A program made the position numbers and the translations under genes. A stretch of DNA of 49,623 nt from Paenibacillus alginolyticus DSM 5050 = NBRC 15375 (lineage in GTDB: Bacteria > Bacillota > Bacilli > Paenibacillales > NBRC-103111), in NCBI RefSeq assembly GCF_000422905.1, contig NZ_KE383950.1:1-49623 (forward strand), read 5' to 3'. Shown piece after piece: positions 18,208 to 27,134 of this stretch (the stretch's first letter is position 1; each line of letters begins with the position of its first letter). The notes under the pieces were generated by a model. It made no database searches. It worked only from the letters and a program-made list of their open reading frames with translations, and was not told the DNA's origin.

Positions 18208-18867
18208 ATGGACGCAAGACCTGGGTTTCATCAATCATTGTCAATTTTGCAAAAAGAACTGCAAGATATGGGGGAAAGCGTTAAGGATTTAATTCTCAAG
18301 TCGGTGGATTCGTTAGCCAAGTCCGATGAGAATACGGCGCGGCAGGTCATTAAGAATGATGATCACATTGATGATTATTTAACGAAAATCGATGAGCTTT
18401 GTCTTCGATTAATTGCTTTGCAACAACCAATGGCGAGTGATCTGCGAATCATTGGTACAGCCCTTAAGATAGCTACAGACTTGGAACGAATTGCTGATCA
18501 TGCCGTAGATATCGCGAAGATTACGATCCGTCTCGCTGGAGAAGAGCTTGTTAAGCCGCTCGAAGTCATTCCCGAAATGGCCGATATTGCCATAGAGATG
18601 CTGCATGAGAGCCTCGTTTCTTATACGGAGCGCGATGTTCATAGGGCTGCAGCGCTTGCCGAGAAAGATGACCGTGTTGATAAGCTTTACAGCTCAGTGA
18701 TGCATGAATTGATGGGGATGATGGGTTCGGATTTCAATCGTAACCGTCAATTGACTCATTTGTTGTTTGTTGCTCATTTCTTAGAGCGTGTAGCTGATCA
18801 TACAACGAATATCGGTGAAGGTGTTATTTACATGGTCACTGGGAAACGTAAAGATTTGAATATCTAA
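18208..18867 (+). CDS. phoU: phosphate signalling protein PhoU
   Basis: Cytoplasmic regulator that couples the Pst transporter to the PhoR kinase and restrains phosphate uptake. 219 residues of two repeated three-helix bundles; each repeat shows the metal-binding type motif (DLERIADHAVDIA near residue 90 and LERVADHTTNIGE near 195). ATG preceded by GGGGAGAG. Last gene of the pst operon, with a strong terminator. Confidence 0.95.
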   Translation: MDARPGFHQSLSILQKELQDMGESVKDLILKSVDSLAKSDENTARQVIKNDDHIDDYLTKIDELCLRLIALQQPMASDLRIIGTALKIATDLERIADHAVDIAKITIRLAGEELVKPLEVIPEMADIAIEMLHESLVSYTERDVHRAAALAEKDDRVDKLYSSVMHELMGMMGSDFNRNRQLTHLLFVAHFLERVADHTTNIGEGVIYMVTGKRKDLNI

Positions 18868-18904
18868 GTAAATCAGAGTAAATCAAAGTAATTCCAACAT
18901 AGAA

Positions 18905-18947
18905 GGGACGCTCCTAAGTCATTATGACTTGTGAGCGTCCCTTTTTC
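18905..18947 (+). terminator. rho-independent terminator after phoU
   Basis: GGGACGCTC and GAGCGTCCC pair at the base, and AAGTCA/TGACTT pair near the loop, followed by TTTTT. It ends the pst operon. Confidence 0.92.
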
Positions 18948-18983
18948 TACAGAATTTATATGTTTTGTTTTCGTTGATTGGCG

Positions 18984-19075
18984 TAAGAAAGTATAAGTTT
19001 TATACTTTTGCTTCGCGTCATCAGTCTTGACAAACGCGCTCGTCCCAAAAGGACGACGGAGTCGTTTATCCTTGT
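18984..19075. repeat. dispersed structured repeat, copy 2
   Basis: Second copy of the element at 8013-8105, same orientation. Shared blocks are TAAGAAAGTATAA, TTTTATACTTTTGCTTCGC, CTTGACAAACGCGCTCGTCC and the GC-rich right part ending CGTTTATCCTTGT. Differences are a 3-base length change after CTTCGC and an altered hairpin loop (CAAAA versus TGAA). It again lies between convergent genes and overlaps the last codons of the kinase gene, supplying its stop codon. Confidence 0.85.
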
Positions 19076-20649
19076 ATGCGCGCCGCTGGGATAGGAAAGC
19101 GAATGAGGAAGGTTGTTCCTTTCTCACTGGACTGAACCTCAATCGAAGCCTGATGCCTGGCAGCAATACTGTAGCAAATAGCTAAACCGAGCCCTGTACC
19201 TTCATCTTTGGTCGTGAAGAAAGGTCTTCCGAGCTTCTCTAGATGTTCTTCATTAATTCCTATACCTTCATCAGCAATAAGCAGGACGACGTGTTCTGCC
19301 TCCGTGTAGGTTTCAATTCTGAGCTTACCGCCGAGGCTCATGGCTTCCAGACCATTCATACACATATTCAATATGAGTTGACGCATTTCTTTATCGTCGA
19401 GTTGAATGACAGGACAATCCTTCAATTGGAAATGAACATGCTTACCGGACATGACGGCTTCTGCTTGGATGAGGGGGAGGAGCATTTCAATAATACGATT
19501 GATATTTTCAGGCTGTTGGTGGGACTGCTTATTTTTGGCTAGGGATAAATATTCGGTAATAATTTCGTTCGCTCGGTCCAACTCTTCTAGCATAATAGGG
19601 ATGTATTCTTTTTGCATATGACGATCGTTCTCGCGAAATAATTGGAGGAAGCCGCGAATGGTCGTCATCGGGTTGCGAATCTCATGGGCAATACCGGCGG
19701 CCATTTCCCCCACTAGATTAAGTTGAGCTAGACGAGCCATTTCCGATTCAAACCGCAAGCTTTCCGTGATATCGACAGCAACTTCGAGCAAACAGCTTTC
19801 ATTTTCGATATCAATGATTTCCGTTGAAAGCAGAGCTGTTCGAATTTCCTTGGACTTGGTTTCGTACTTGACCTTGCAATTATGGATGACATCACTAAAG
19901 TTCATTGAATCCCCAGCTTCCGCAGATAAGAGATCTAATGTGGTTCCAATGATTTCATCGCCGTACCCTGTATATTGTTTCCAGCTTTCATTAATTTCGA
20001 GATAGGTGAGGTCTGATAGACGACGGATGGCCATCAAAGAAGGAGAGAGCATGAACATTTTCTTGAAATGTTCTTGTGATTTTATCAGTTTTTCATGGGC
20101 GTCCACTAATTCGGAGGTTCGCTCTTCCACCCATTGTTCCAAAAGAAAATTTTGCTGCTTTAATTTCTCTTCCGCTTCAGCTAATTTGCGATTCGTCTCT
20201 TCGAGATCTAACGTTCGCTTATGCAGCAATTCACTTTGGATTTTGATTTTTTGATGATTGAGGTGCATATTGACGAAGCCATCGACTTTCATGCGCAGCA
20301 TTTTAGGATGAATAGGTTTGAATAAATAATCAATAGAGCCCACATGGTAACCCTTCAAAACATGCTCGATAGAGGTGCTGAGCGCTGTTAGGAAGATGAT
20401 GGGAATATCCTGACAAGCTTTACGCTGCTTGATCAGTTCGGCCGTCTCAAAGCCGCTAAGTCCAGGCATTTGCACATCCATCAATATAACAGCGATGTGA
20501 TCAGCGGGTTCTTTTAATAAATATCTTAGAACTTCCTCGCCTGATTGCAAAGAAATAACGTCATAGTTGGAAGAGGCCAGAATGCTATTCAGAGCCAGCA
20601 AGTTCTCGTAGCGGTCATCTACCGCCAAGATTTTTACTTGTTGTTCCAT
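19066..20649 (-). CDS. receiver-PAS-histidine kinase signalling protein
   Basis: Soluble signalling protein of 527 residues. An N-terminal CheY-like receiver (about 5-125, phospho-Asp58 in LMDVQMPG) is followed by a coiled coil (about 145-205), a PAS-like segment (about 205-310) and a histidine kinase core. His322 lies in GIAHEIRNP; the ATPase boxes are NMCMNGLEAM, ADEGIGI and GTGLGLAI. No membrane segment is seen. I chose the ATG with AAAGGA 6 bases upstream, 15 codons inside the longer frame. Its last codons and stop lie in a dispersed repeat. Divergent from the EAL/GGDEF gene, with PhoP-like boxes between them. The output partner is unknown. Confidence 0.9.
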   Translation of the reverse strand: MEQQVKILAVDDRYENLLALNSILASSNYDVISLQSGEEVLRYLLKEPADHIAVILMDVQMPGLSGFETAELIKQRKACQDIPIIFLTALSTSIEHVLKGYHVGSIDYLFKPIHPKMLRMKVDGFVNMHLNHQKIKIQSELLHKRTLDLEETNRKLAEAEEKLKQQNFLLEQWVEERTSELVDAHEKLIKSQEHFKKMFMLSPSLMAIRRLSDLTYLEINESWKQYTGYGDEIIGTTLDLLSAEAGDSMNFSDVIHNCKVKYETKSKEIRTALLSTEIIDIENESCLLEVAVDITESLRFESEMARLAQLNLVGEMAAGIAHEIRNPMTTIRGFLQLFRENDRHMQKEYIPIMLEELDRANEIITEYLSLAKNKQSHQQPENINRIIEMLLPLIQAEAVMSGKHVHFQLKDCPVIQLDDKEMRQLILNMCMNGLEAMSLGGKLRIETYTEAEHVVLLIADEGIGINEEHLEKLGRPFFTTKDEGTGLGLAICYSIAARHQASIEVQSSEKGTTFLIRFPIPAARIQG

Positions 20650-20750
20650 TTCAAATCCTTTCCGTGCTTGTACAAGCTTGTACGCACCTAACAATCCATC
20701 CCTCTCTTTTTCGGGAAAAAGATTGAATTCCCTCTTTTTTTTTTGAAGTC

Positions 20751-20804
20751 TTTACATACATTTTACATTTGGATAATAAAGCCAGTCATTTGGTTTGATA
20801 GACT
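20751..20804 (+). promoter_or_regulatory. candidate PhoP boxes before the EAL/GGDEF gene
   Basis: TTTACA at 20751 and TTTACA at 20762 are 11 bp apart, as in the pst arrays. Continuing the pitch gives weak positions at 20773 (ATAATA) and 20784 (AGTCAT); a -10-like TAGACT then begins at 20799, the same 9-base gap seen before pstS and pstC. Two of the four positions are degenerate, so this is a candidate only. It could also act on the divergent kinase gene. Confidence 0.5.
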
Positions 20805-20840
20805 AGAGAAATAAGTATATTCAGGTAAGGGATGATGGAC

Positions 20841-22610
20841 ATGAGTGCTCAGTCAGAAATGCTGGAACAATTCTATAAGATGATAGATAAAGAGTACATT
20901 TATTCCGTTTATCAACCTATTATCTCGCTGCAGGATGGTGATGTAATGGGGTATGAAGCGTTAACGCGAGGTCCTAAAGATAGTCCCTTTCATTCACCTT
21001 TGACCATGTTTCAATTTGCTGAGCAGCAAGGTGAACTTTATATGCTTGAACAGCTTGCTCGTGAAAAAGCGATTAAAGGATCCATTTTGGAGCATCCGCA
21101 GCAATTGCTTTTTATCAATATTTCATCCCAAGTCCTCTACGATCCAGGGTTTGTTCCTGGTAAAACGCTTGAGATTTTACAGAAGTACGGACTTCGCCCA
21201 AGCAATGTCGTTTTTGAAATTACGGAAAGAAGTTCGATTGAGGATTTCTCCTTAGCTCAAAAGATTCTGGAGCATTACCGTAAACAAGGCTATCGAATTG
21301 CCATAGATGATGCGGGTGCGGGATATTCCTCCCTACAAGCCATTGCGGAGCTTCAACCGGATTTTATTAAAATAGATCGTTCCCTCATAGAAAATATACA
21401 TAAAAACAAAGTGAAAGAGTATATCCTTGAAACGTTCGTTACTTTTGCCCATAAAATGAACATTTCCCTTATTGCTGAAGGCATTGAACATGCGGATGAA
21501 CTAACCAAATTAACACGGCTCGGCGTACATTATGCCCAAGGCTATTTGCTTGGAAAGCCAAATGAATCTCCTGCGAAGGTGCAGGACATTCATAAAATGT
21601 TGATTTGGCAGCATCGCAAAGTACAAGGAGGCAGTATGACTTGGAGCATTGGCGATTTGAAAACTCCTGTGAAAGTGTTTGATAAGAAAAAACTGATTTC
21701 GGAAGTGGCAGATTACTTCAAAAAAAATCAAGAGGCAGTGGGTGCCGTCATCGTAGACGAAGATGTACCGCTTGGCCTCATGATGAGAGATCGCTTATTT
21801 CAACAGCTAACCGGGCAATACGCTTTCTCCTTGTTCTGGAATCGAACCATTGACAGCATTATGGACGAATCGCCGCTAATTGTGGACGAGTTCATGCCAG
21901 TTGAGGAAGTGTCGCAAATGGCTACTTCACGGGCAATAAACCACCTATACGACCTTGTCATCGTTACAAACAATGGGAAGATGGGAGGAGTAGCATCCAT
22001 CCGAACGATTCTTGAGAGTATCACGAATGTACGGATGGAGTCTGCGCGAGTGGCTAGTCCACTAACAGGACTGCCAGGGAATTTGCAAATCAATCGCGAA
22101 TTGAATAAGAGGATAAGTGAGAAGAAACCTTTTCAGGTGGTTTATGCGGATCTGGATTACTTCAAATGGTTCAATGATCGGTTTGGATTTCAAAAAGGGG
22201 ATCAACTGATTCAATATACAGCGGATGTCATGCAGCAATCTATCGCGGTTTGTGGGACACCGCATGATTTTGTCGGGCATGTGGGTGGCGATGATTTTAT
22301 CGCGATCTCTGCCACTTTATCTCCCAAACAACTGTGTCAGGAAATCATTCGCCGCTTCGAACAGGGAGTGCAGATGTTCTATGAGGATGAGGAGTGGGAG
22401 TATGTATGGGATCGGAGCGGCAACAAGGTGAAGAGCGAGGGAGTAACGCTTTCGCTCTCTTTAGTCGTCTGTGAATGCGAATCTCCCATTTCACTCGAAC
22501 ACATTTCTCAAACGGCCGCTTTACTTAAAAAGAAAGCAAAAGCGCATCAAGGAAGTATTTATTATTTCGAAAAAATTGGCTCAAGTGGACTTGAACTAGA
22601 AAGTGTATAA
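20841..22610 (+). CDS. EAL-CBS-GGDEF c-di-GMP turnover protein
   Basis: Predicted c-di-GMP phosphodiesterase/diguanylate cyclase, 589 residues, no membrane segment. An EAL domain comes first (about 15-245) with key residues present: Glu39 in YEALTRG, the Asn of FINISSQ, the Glu of EITER, IDDAGAGYSS, FIKID and AEGIE. A CBS-pair region follows (about 265-400), which could bind a nucleotide. The C-terminal GGDEF domain carries GGDDF at 482-486, close to the active consensus. I chose the ATG 8 bases after AAGGGA. Possible phosphate control through the upstream boxes. Confidence 0.92.
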   Translation: MSAQSEMLEQFYKMIDKEYIYSVYQPIISLQDGDVMGYEALTRGPKDSPFHSPLTMFQFAEQQGELYMLEQLAREKAIKGSILEHPQQLLFINISSQVLYDPGFVPGKTLEILQKYGLRPSNVVFEITERSSIEDFSLAQKILEHYRKQGYRIAIDDAGAGYSSLQAIAELQPDFIKIDRSLIENIHKNKVKEYILETFVTFAHKMNISLIAEGIEHADELTKLTRLGVHYAQGYLLGKPNESPAKVQDIHKMLIWQHRKVQGGSMTWSIGDLKTPVKVFDKKKLISEVADYFKKNQEAVGAVIVDEDVPLGLMMRDRLFQQLTGQYAFSLFWNRTIDSIMDESPLIVDEFMPVEEVSQMATSRAINHLYDLVIVTNNGKMGGVASIRTILESITNVRMESARVASPLTGLPGNLQINRELNKRISEKKPFQVVYADLDYFKWFNDRFGFQKGDQLIQYTADVMQQSIAVCGTPHDFVGHVGGDDFIAISATLSPKQLCQEIIRRFEQGVQMFYEDEEWEYVWDRSGNKVKSEGVTLSLSLVVCECESPISLEHISQTAALLKKKAKAHQGSIYYFEKIGSSGLELESV

Positions 22611-23345
22611 CAATTGTTTAAAAGAACGGATAATAATGACCTTCTGTTTGCCGATTCGGCGCTCGGAAATTTTCTTGATATTCCCCGGATGTATCCAGAT
22701 CGCATCCATTCCGCTTGACGCGGCCCCTACGACATCATTACGCCACGAATTCCCAACCATGACACTTTGGTTTGAGGCTGTGCTCATCGTCTTTAAAGCT
22801 CTTTCGAAGATAGCGGGGTGAGGCTTTCGCGGCCCATCCTTCTCCGAACTAAATAAACGATCTTGATCAATCCACCTGGTGAGTTTCATTTTCTCCAAAT
22901 TGTTCAGCAGCCTTTTTCGATTCCCGTTACTAATGATAGCCAGTTTATAGTTATGTGATAGTGCCTCAAGTGTGTCTTCAACGCCGGGAAAGAGAGCAAC
23001 GAAATGATCTTCTTGTTCTTCCACCTGTTCGAAAAAAGACCGCGTAAAAGCAGGTGTAACGCTTACTGGCATAGGCTGAAGAGCTTTACGTAAACAAATG
23101 TGGCGCAGCTCATCAGGGGATATGGGGCTCCGGATCGGTGTCTTTCGGTGACGGCTCCACTCCATCTTATAGCTTTGTAGGGCTTCTTGGGAGGTAAAAA
23201 GCATTTCGCCTGGATCCCATCTCGCCGTAAAGTCGTTCATGACTTCAAGGAAGGCCGAATCAAAGCATTGTCTGCGATCCAGGATCGTATTATTCATATC
23301 GAAAAAAATAACCTTTTTGCGTATTGGTGAGAAAAAAGGGCTCAT
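22596..23345 (-). CDS. HAD-superfamily hydrolase
   Basis: Haloacid dehalogenase-type phosphatase, 249 residues. Motif I is FFDMNNTIL: the nucleophile Asp16 is present, but the usual second Asp (DxD) is Asn18. Motif II is IISNGNR, motif III the Lys in SEKDGPRKPHP, and motif IV VGNSWRNDVVGA, where the first Asp of the common GD is also Asn. The start at MSPFF is chosen because AAGGAGGT lies just upstream. It overlaps the end of the EAL/GGDEF gene tail to tail by 15 bases and is divergent from polA. Substrate unknown. Confidence 0.85.
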   Translation of the reverse strand: MSPFFSPIRKKVIFFDMNNTILDRRQCFDSAFLEVMNDFTARWDPGEMLFTSQEALQSYKMEWSRHRKTPIRSPISPDELRHICLRKALQPMPVSVTPAFTRSFFEQVEEQEDHFVALFPGVEDTLEALSHNYKLAIISNGNRKRLLNNLEKMKLTRWIDQDRLFSSEKDGPRKPHPAIFERALKTMSTASNQSVMVGNSWRNDVVGAASSGMDAIWIHPGNIKKISERRIGKQKVIIIRSFKQLLYTF

Positions 23346-23478
23346 ATGGAGAACCTCCTTCTGAAGACCGGCCCATTGAATAATGGATTCCATACATGTT
23401 TATGTGCGGAACCGTTTTTTTATTTTAATTTCGTATGCTATGATGAAGGAAGTATGTCAAAAATCGGGGTGCGAACTT

Positions 23479-26139
23479 ATGGATAAGCTAATTATTATTG
23501 ATGGTAACTCTATCGCGAATCGAGCTTTTTATGCTTTACCTTTGCTCAGTAATTCCAGTGGTTTACACACGAATGCGGTTTATGGATTTACAACGATGCT
23601 GCTGAAATTAATAGAAGAAGAAAAGCCTACGCATTTTCTCGTTGCATTCGACGCTGGGAAAATTACGTTTAGACACAAAGAATATACGGAATATAAAGGT
23701 GGACGTGCCAAAACGCCATCTGAGCTCTCCGAACAGTTTCCGCTGATCAAAGAGCTGCTTAAAGCGTTCAAGATCCCACAGTTTGAGCTAACAGGCTATG
23801 AGGCTGACGATATTATTGGAACCTTGACCAAAGCTGCCGATGAAAAAGGCGAGAAGGTGCTTCTCGTTTCGGGAGATAAGGATATGCTGCAGCTGGCTTC
23901 CGAGCATGTGACCGTTGCGATCACACGGAAAGGAATTAGCGAAGTTGATCTTTATAATCCTGCAGAAATAAAAGAGAAATACGGGCTCACGCCTGCGCAA
24001 ATTATCGATCTCAAAGGGTTGATGGGGGATACGTCGGATAATATCCCAGGCATTCCGGGTGTTGGGGAAAAGACTGCACTCAAGATGCTGCATGAGTTTG
24101 GAACGGTGGAAGAAGTGCTTGCTAATGCAGCAAGCCTCAAAGGCAAAATGAAGGAAAAAGTCGAGGAGCATGCGCAAAGTGCCATGATGAGTAAAGAACT
24201 CGCGACCATTTTCCGTGAGGTTCCGATGGAAACCGAATGGGATGTTTTCCGCTATGATGGCTTTGATGGACAAGCTTTATCCAGTATGTTCCGTAAGCTG
24301 GAATTCAAATCACTCCTGGAAAAGATGGATTTCGGCCCAAGCGTTGTCGAAGAGGGACAAGCTGTCGAAAGTTTGGAAGCAGTTGTTGTAACAGAAAACA
24401 ACATGGAAGAGCTGATTGGCAAAATAGGCGATAACGCAGCCATCCATGTTGAGGCTATAGGGGAAAATCCGCATCAAGCTGTGATGGTTGGCGTTGTCTG
24501 GTTTACGTTTGATGGGGAAACAAATACATCTTACTTCGTGCCTATAGCGCTGCTGAAAAGTGAAGCGGGCGAGCCGCTGCGTACTTGGCTAAGCGATGAT
24601 ACCAAGAAGAAACAGCTCTTCGACCAGCACCGCGCACAGCTTGTGCTGGCTTGGCAAGGCGTCCAACTCAGAGGTGTGGACTTCGATGCACTGCTGGCCG
24701 CTTACTTACTCGATCCGACAGAGTCGAATCTTAGCTTGAGCGGCTTAACGGGCAAGTATGGCCTGCCGGGCGTCAAGACCGACGAGGAAGTATTCGGCAA
24801 GGGAGCGAAGTTTCGCATGCCTGAGCTTGAAGCGCTTAGCGACCACTTAGGGCGCAAAGCGATGGCTATTGCGCGCATCGTGCCGGTGCTGCGCGAAGAG
24901 CTGGAGAAGAGCGAGATGCATAGCCTCTTCTACGAGCTAGAGCTGCCTCTCGCGGGCGTGCTCGCAGAGATGGAGCTGCGCGGCATCGCGTTGGATGCCG
25001 AGGGGCTTAAAGCGTTCGGCGTGGAGCTTGCAAGCAAGCTGGATGCGATCATGACCCGCATCTACAACCTCGCCGGTGTAGAGTTCAACATCAACTCGCC
25101 GAAACAGCTTGGCGAGATCTTGTTTGAGAAGCTGGGGCTGCCAGCTTGGAAGAAGACCAAGACCGGCTACTCGACGGATGCCGAGGTGCTTGAGCGCCTT
25201 GCGCCCCACCACGAAGTCGTAGGGGAGATCTTGAACTACCGCTCGCTTGCGAAGCTGCAATCGACGTACGTCGAGGGGCTGCTCAAAGAGGTGCGGCCGG
25301 AGACCGGTAAGGTGCACACCTATTACCGGCAGACGATTGCCGCCACGGGCCGTCTCAGCAGCCAGTTCCCGAACCTCCAGAATATTCCTATTCGTCTGGA
25401 GGAGGGGCGTAAGATCCGCAAGGTATTCGTTCCATCCGAGCCTGGATGGTACATGCTTGCTGCGGATTACTCGCAGATCGAGCTGCGCGTGCTGGCGCAC
25501 ATCTCGCAGGATGACAATCTGAAGGAAGCGTTCCTTCAGAATATGGACATCCACACGAAGACGGCCATGGATGTCTTCGGGGTGGAAGAGAGCGCCGTTG
25601 ACGCGAACATGCGCCGCCAGGCCAAAGCCGTCAACTTCGGGATCGTTTACGGCATCAGCGATTACGGCTTGTCCCAGAACTTAGACATTACCCGCAGGGA
25701 TGCAGCTCAGTTCATTGAACAGTATTTTGCTGTTTTCCAAGGGGTACGCAAATATATGGATGAGATCGTGAAGGATGCTCGCAGAGACGGTTATGTCACG
25801 ACCTTGCTGCAGCGCCGCCGCTATCTTCCAGAGATCACGGCATCGAACTTTAATCTGCGTTCCTTTGCCGAACGTACAGCCATGAATACGCCGATACAAG
25901 GTACGGCCGCAGATATCATTAAACTAGCCATGGTCCAGATGGCTGATCGTTTGAAACAAGACGGACTCAAAAGCCGCATGCTCCTTCAAGTACACGATGA
26001 GCTCGTCTTTGAAGTCCCTGAAGAGGAGCTTGAGACCATGCGGCGCGTCGTACCGGAAGTCATGGCTGGAGCTCTTAAGCTGGATGTCCCGCTGAGCGCA
26101 GATGTTGACTTTGGTCTTACTTGGTACGATGCTAAGTAA
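23479..26139 (+). CDS. polA: DNA polymerase I
   Basis: Replication/repair polymerase that removes RNA primers and fills gaps, 886 residues. N-terminal 5' nuclease domain (about 1-290, IDGNSIANRAFYALP and the helix-hairpin-helix IPGIPGVGEKTALKML). Middle exonuclease-like domain without the proofreading DxE residues, as in Bacillus Pol I. C-terminal polymerase with motif A AADYSQIELRVLAH, motif B RRQAKAVNFGIVYG and motif C VHDELVFE. The ATG at MDKLIII follows GGGGTG at 7 bases. About 24541-25680 is clearly richer in G+C than the ends of the gene. Confidence 0.97.
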   Translation: MDKLIIIDGNSIANRAFYALPLLSNSSGLHTNAVYGFTTMLLKLIEEEKPTHFLVAFDAGKITFRHKEYTEYKGGRAKTPSELSEQFPLIKELLKAFKIPQFELTGYEADDIIGTLTKAADEKGEKVLLVSGDKDMLQLASEHVTVAITRKGISEVDLYNPAEIKEKYGLTPAQIIDLKGLMGDTSDNIPGIPGVGEKTALKMLHEFGTVEEVLANAASLKGKMKEKVEEHAQSAMMSKELATIFREVPMETEWDVFRYDGFDGQALSSMFRKLEFKSLLEKMDFGPSVVEEGQAVESLEAVVVTENNMEELIGKIGDNAAIHVEAIGENPHQAVMVGVVWFTFDGETNTSYFVPIALLKSEAGEPLRTWLSDDTKKKQLFDQHRAQLVLAWQGVQLRGVDFDALLAAYLLDPTESNLSLSGLTGKYGLPGVKTDEEVFGKGAKFRMPELEALSDHLGRKAMAIARIVPVLREELEKSEMHSLFYELELPLAGVLAEMELRGIALDAEGLKAFGVELASKLDAIMTRIYNLAGVEFNINSPKQLGEILFEKLGLPAWKKTKTGYSTDAEVLERLAPHHEVVGEILNYRSLAKLQSTYVEGLLKEVRPETGKVHTYYRQTIAATGRLSSQFPNLQNIPIRLEEGRKIRKVFVPSEPGWYMLAADYSQIELRVLAHISQDDNLKEAFLQNMDIHTKTAMDVFGVEESAVDANMRRQAKAVNFGIVYGISDYGLSQNLDITRRDAAQFIEQYFAVFQGVRKYMDEIVKDARRDGYVTTLLQRRRYLPEITASNFNLRSFAERTAMNTPIQGTAADIIKLAMVQMADRLKQDGLKSRMLLQVHDELVFEVPEEELETMRRVVPEVMAGALKLDVPLSADVDFGLTWYDAK

Positions 26140-26176
26140 GTAATGCTACATCACACACAAAAAGAGGTGAACATCC

Positions 26177-27037
26177 GTGCCTGAACTACCTGAAGTCGAA
26201 ACGGTCAGACGTACGCTGAACCAATTAATCACCGGAAAAACGATTGAGCATGTTCAGGTCAGACTGCCTCGCATTATCCAAAAGCCTGATGATATTCGTA
26301 TGTTTGAGATTTTGCTGCAAGGTCAAACGGTCGAGACGATAGAACGCAGAGGGAAATTTCTGCGCTTCATTCTTACCGATTACGTCATGGTTTCGCATCT
26401 GCGGATGGAAGGACGATATGGTCTGTATGATGTTGAAGATCCGGTGGAGAAGCACACTCATGTGTTGTTCCGTTTCACAGATGGCAGCGAGCTCCGTTAT
26501 AAGGACGTAAGACAATTTGGAACGATGCATCTGTTCCCCAAAGGGGAAGAGCTCACACAGCCTCCGCTGCATAAGCTCGGACTTGAGCCGCTTGATGAAG
26601 ACTTCACCTTCGAGGCTTTTCGAGACCGGATCGCTCATCGTTCGACGAAGATTAAACCGCTGCTGCTCAATCAAGAATATATCGTGGGAATCGGGAATAT
26701 TTATGTAGACGAGTCCCTTTTCTTGGCTGGCATCCATCCCGAACGCGAAGCCTCTTCACTGAGCAAGAAGGAACTCGAACTCCTTCACTCCGCCATCATT
26801 CGTACACTTCGTGAATCGGTTGAAGTTGGAGGTTCCTCCATTAAATCGTACGTGAATGGACAAGGCGAAATTGGTTTGTTCCAGCATCAATTCAACATTT
26901 ATGGCCGACAGTCACAACCGTGTAAAACATGCGGGAGAGAGATTTACAAAACCGTTGTTGGCGGCAGAGGAACGCATATTTGCCCAACCTGTCAACCGTT
27001 AAAGAAGACGAGAACCCGAAAGAAATTAGAGAAATAG
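26177..27037 (+). CDS. mutM: formamidopyrimidine-DNA glycosylase
   Basis: Base-excision repair enzyme removing 8-oxoguanine and cleaving the abasic site. Starts MPELPEVETVRR, with the catalytic Pro and Glu next to the initiator; helix-two-turn-helix region and C-terminal zinc finger CKTCGREIYK...CPTC present. 286 residues, normal size. GTG start after AAGAGGTG. Directly downstream of polA (38 bases), a common repair-gene pairing in Bacillota. Confidence 0.96.
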   Translation: MPELPEVETVRRTLNQLITGKTIEHVQVRLPRIIQKPDDIRMFEILLQGQTVETIERRGKFLRFILTDYVMVSHLRMEGRYGLYDVEDPVEKHTHVLFRFTDGSELRYKDVRQFGTMHLFPKGEELTQPPLHKLGLEPLDEDFTFEAFRDRIAHRSTKIKPLLLNQEYIVGIGNIYVDESLFLAGIHPEREASSLSKKELELLHSAIIRTLRESVEVGGSSIKSYVNGQGEIGLFQHQFNIYGRQSQPCKTCGREIYKTVVGGRGTHICPTCQPLKKTRTRKKLEK

Positions 27038-27134
27038 GCACGTGAAGCATGCCCTTCCCATATGATAAGGAGTACTTAGCCTAGAGAATCGGCTTACAAG
27101 CTGGTTTCTAGGTAAAACTCTTAGGAGGGGTATT

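Noticed and set aside
23383..23478. longer N-terminus for DNA polymerase I
   Set aside because: The extra 32 residues overlap the promoter region and family proteins begin at MDKL with a ribosome-binding site present there.
24937..25554. 205-codon minus-strand frame inside polA
   Set aside because: Shadow frame in a G+C-rich stretch of a clear polymerase gene.
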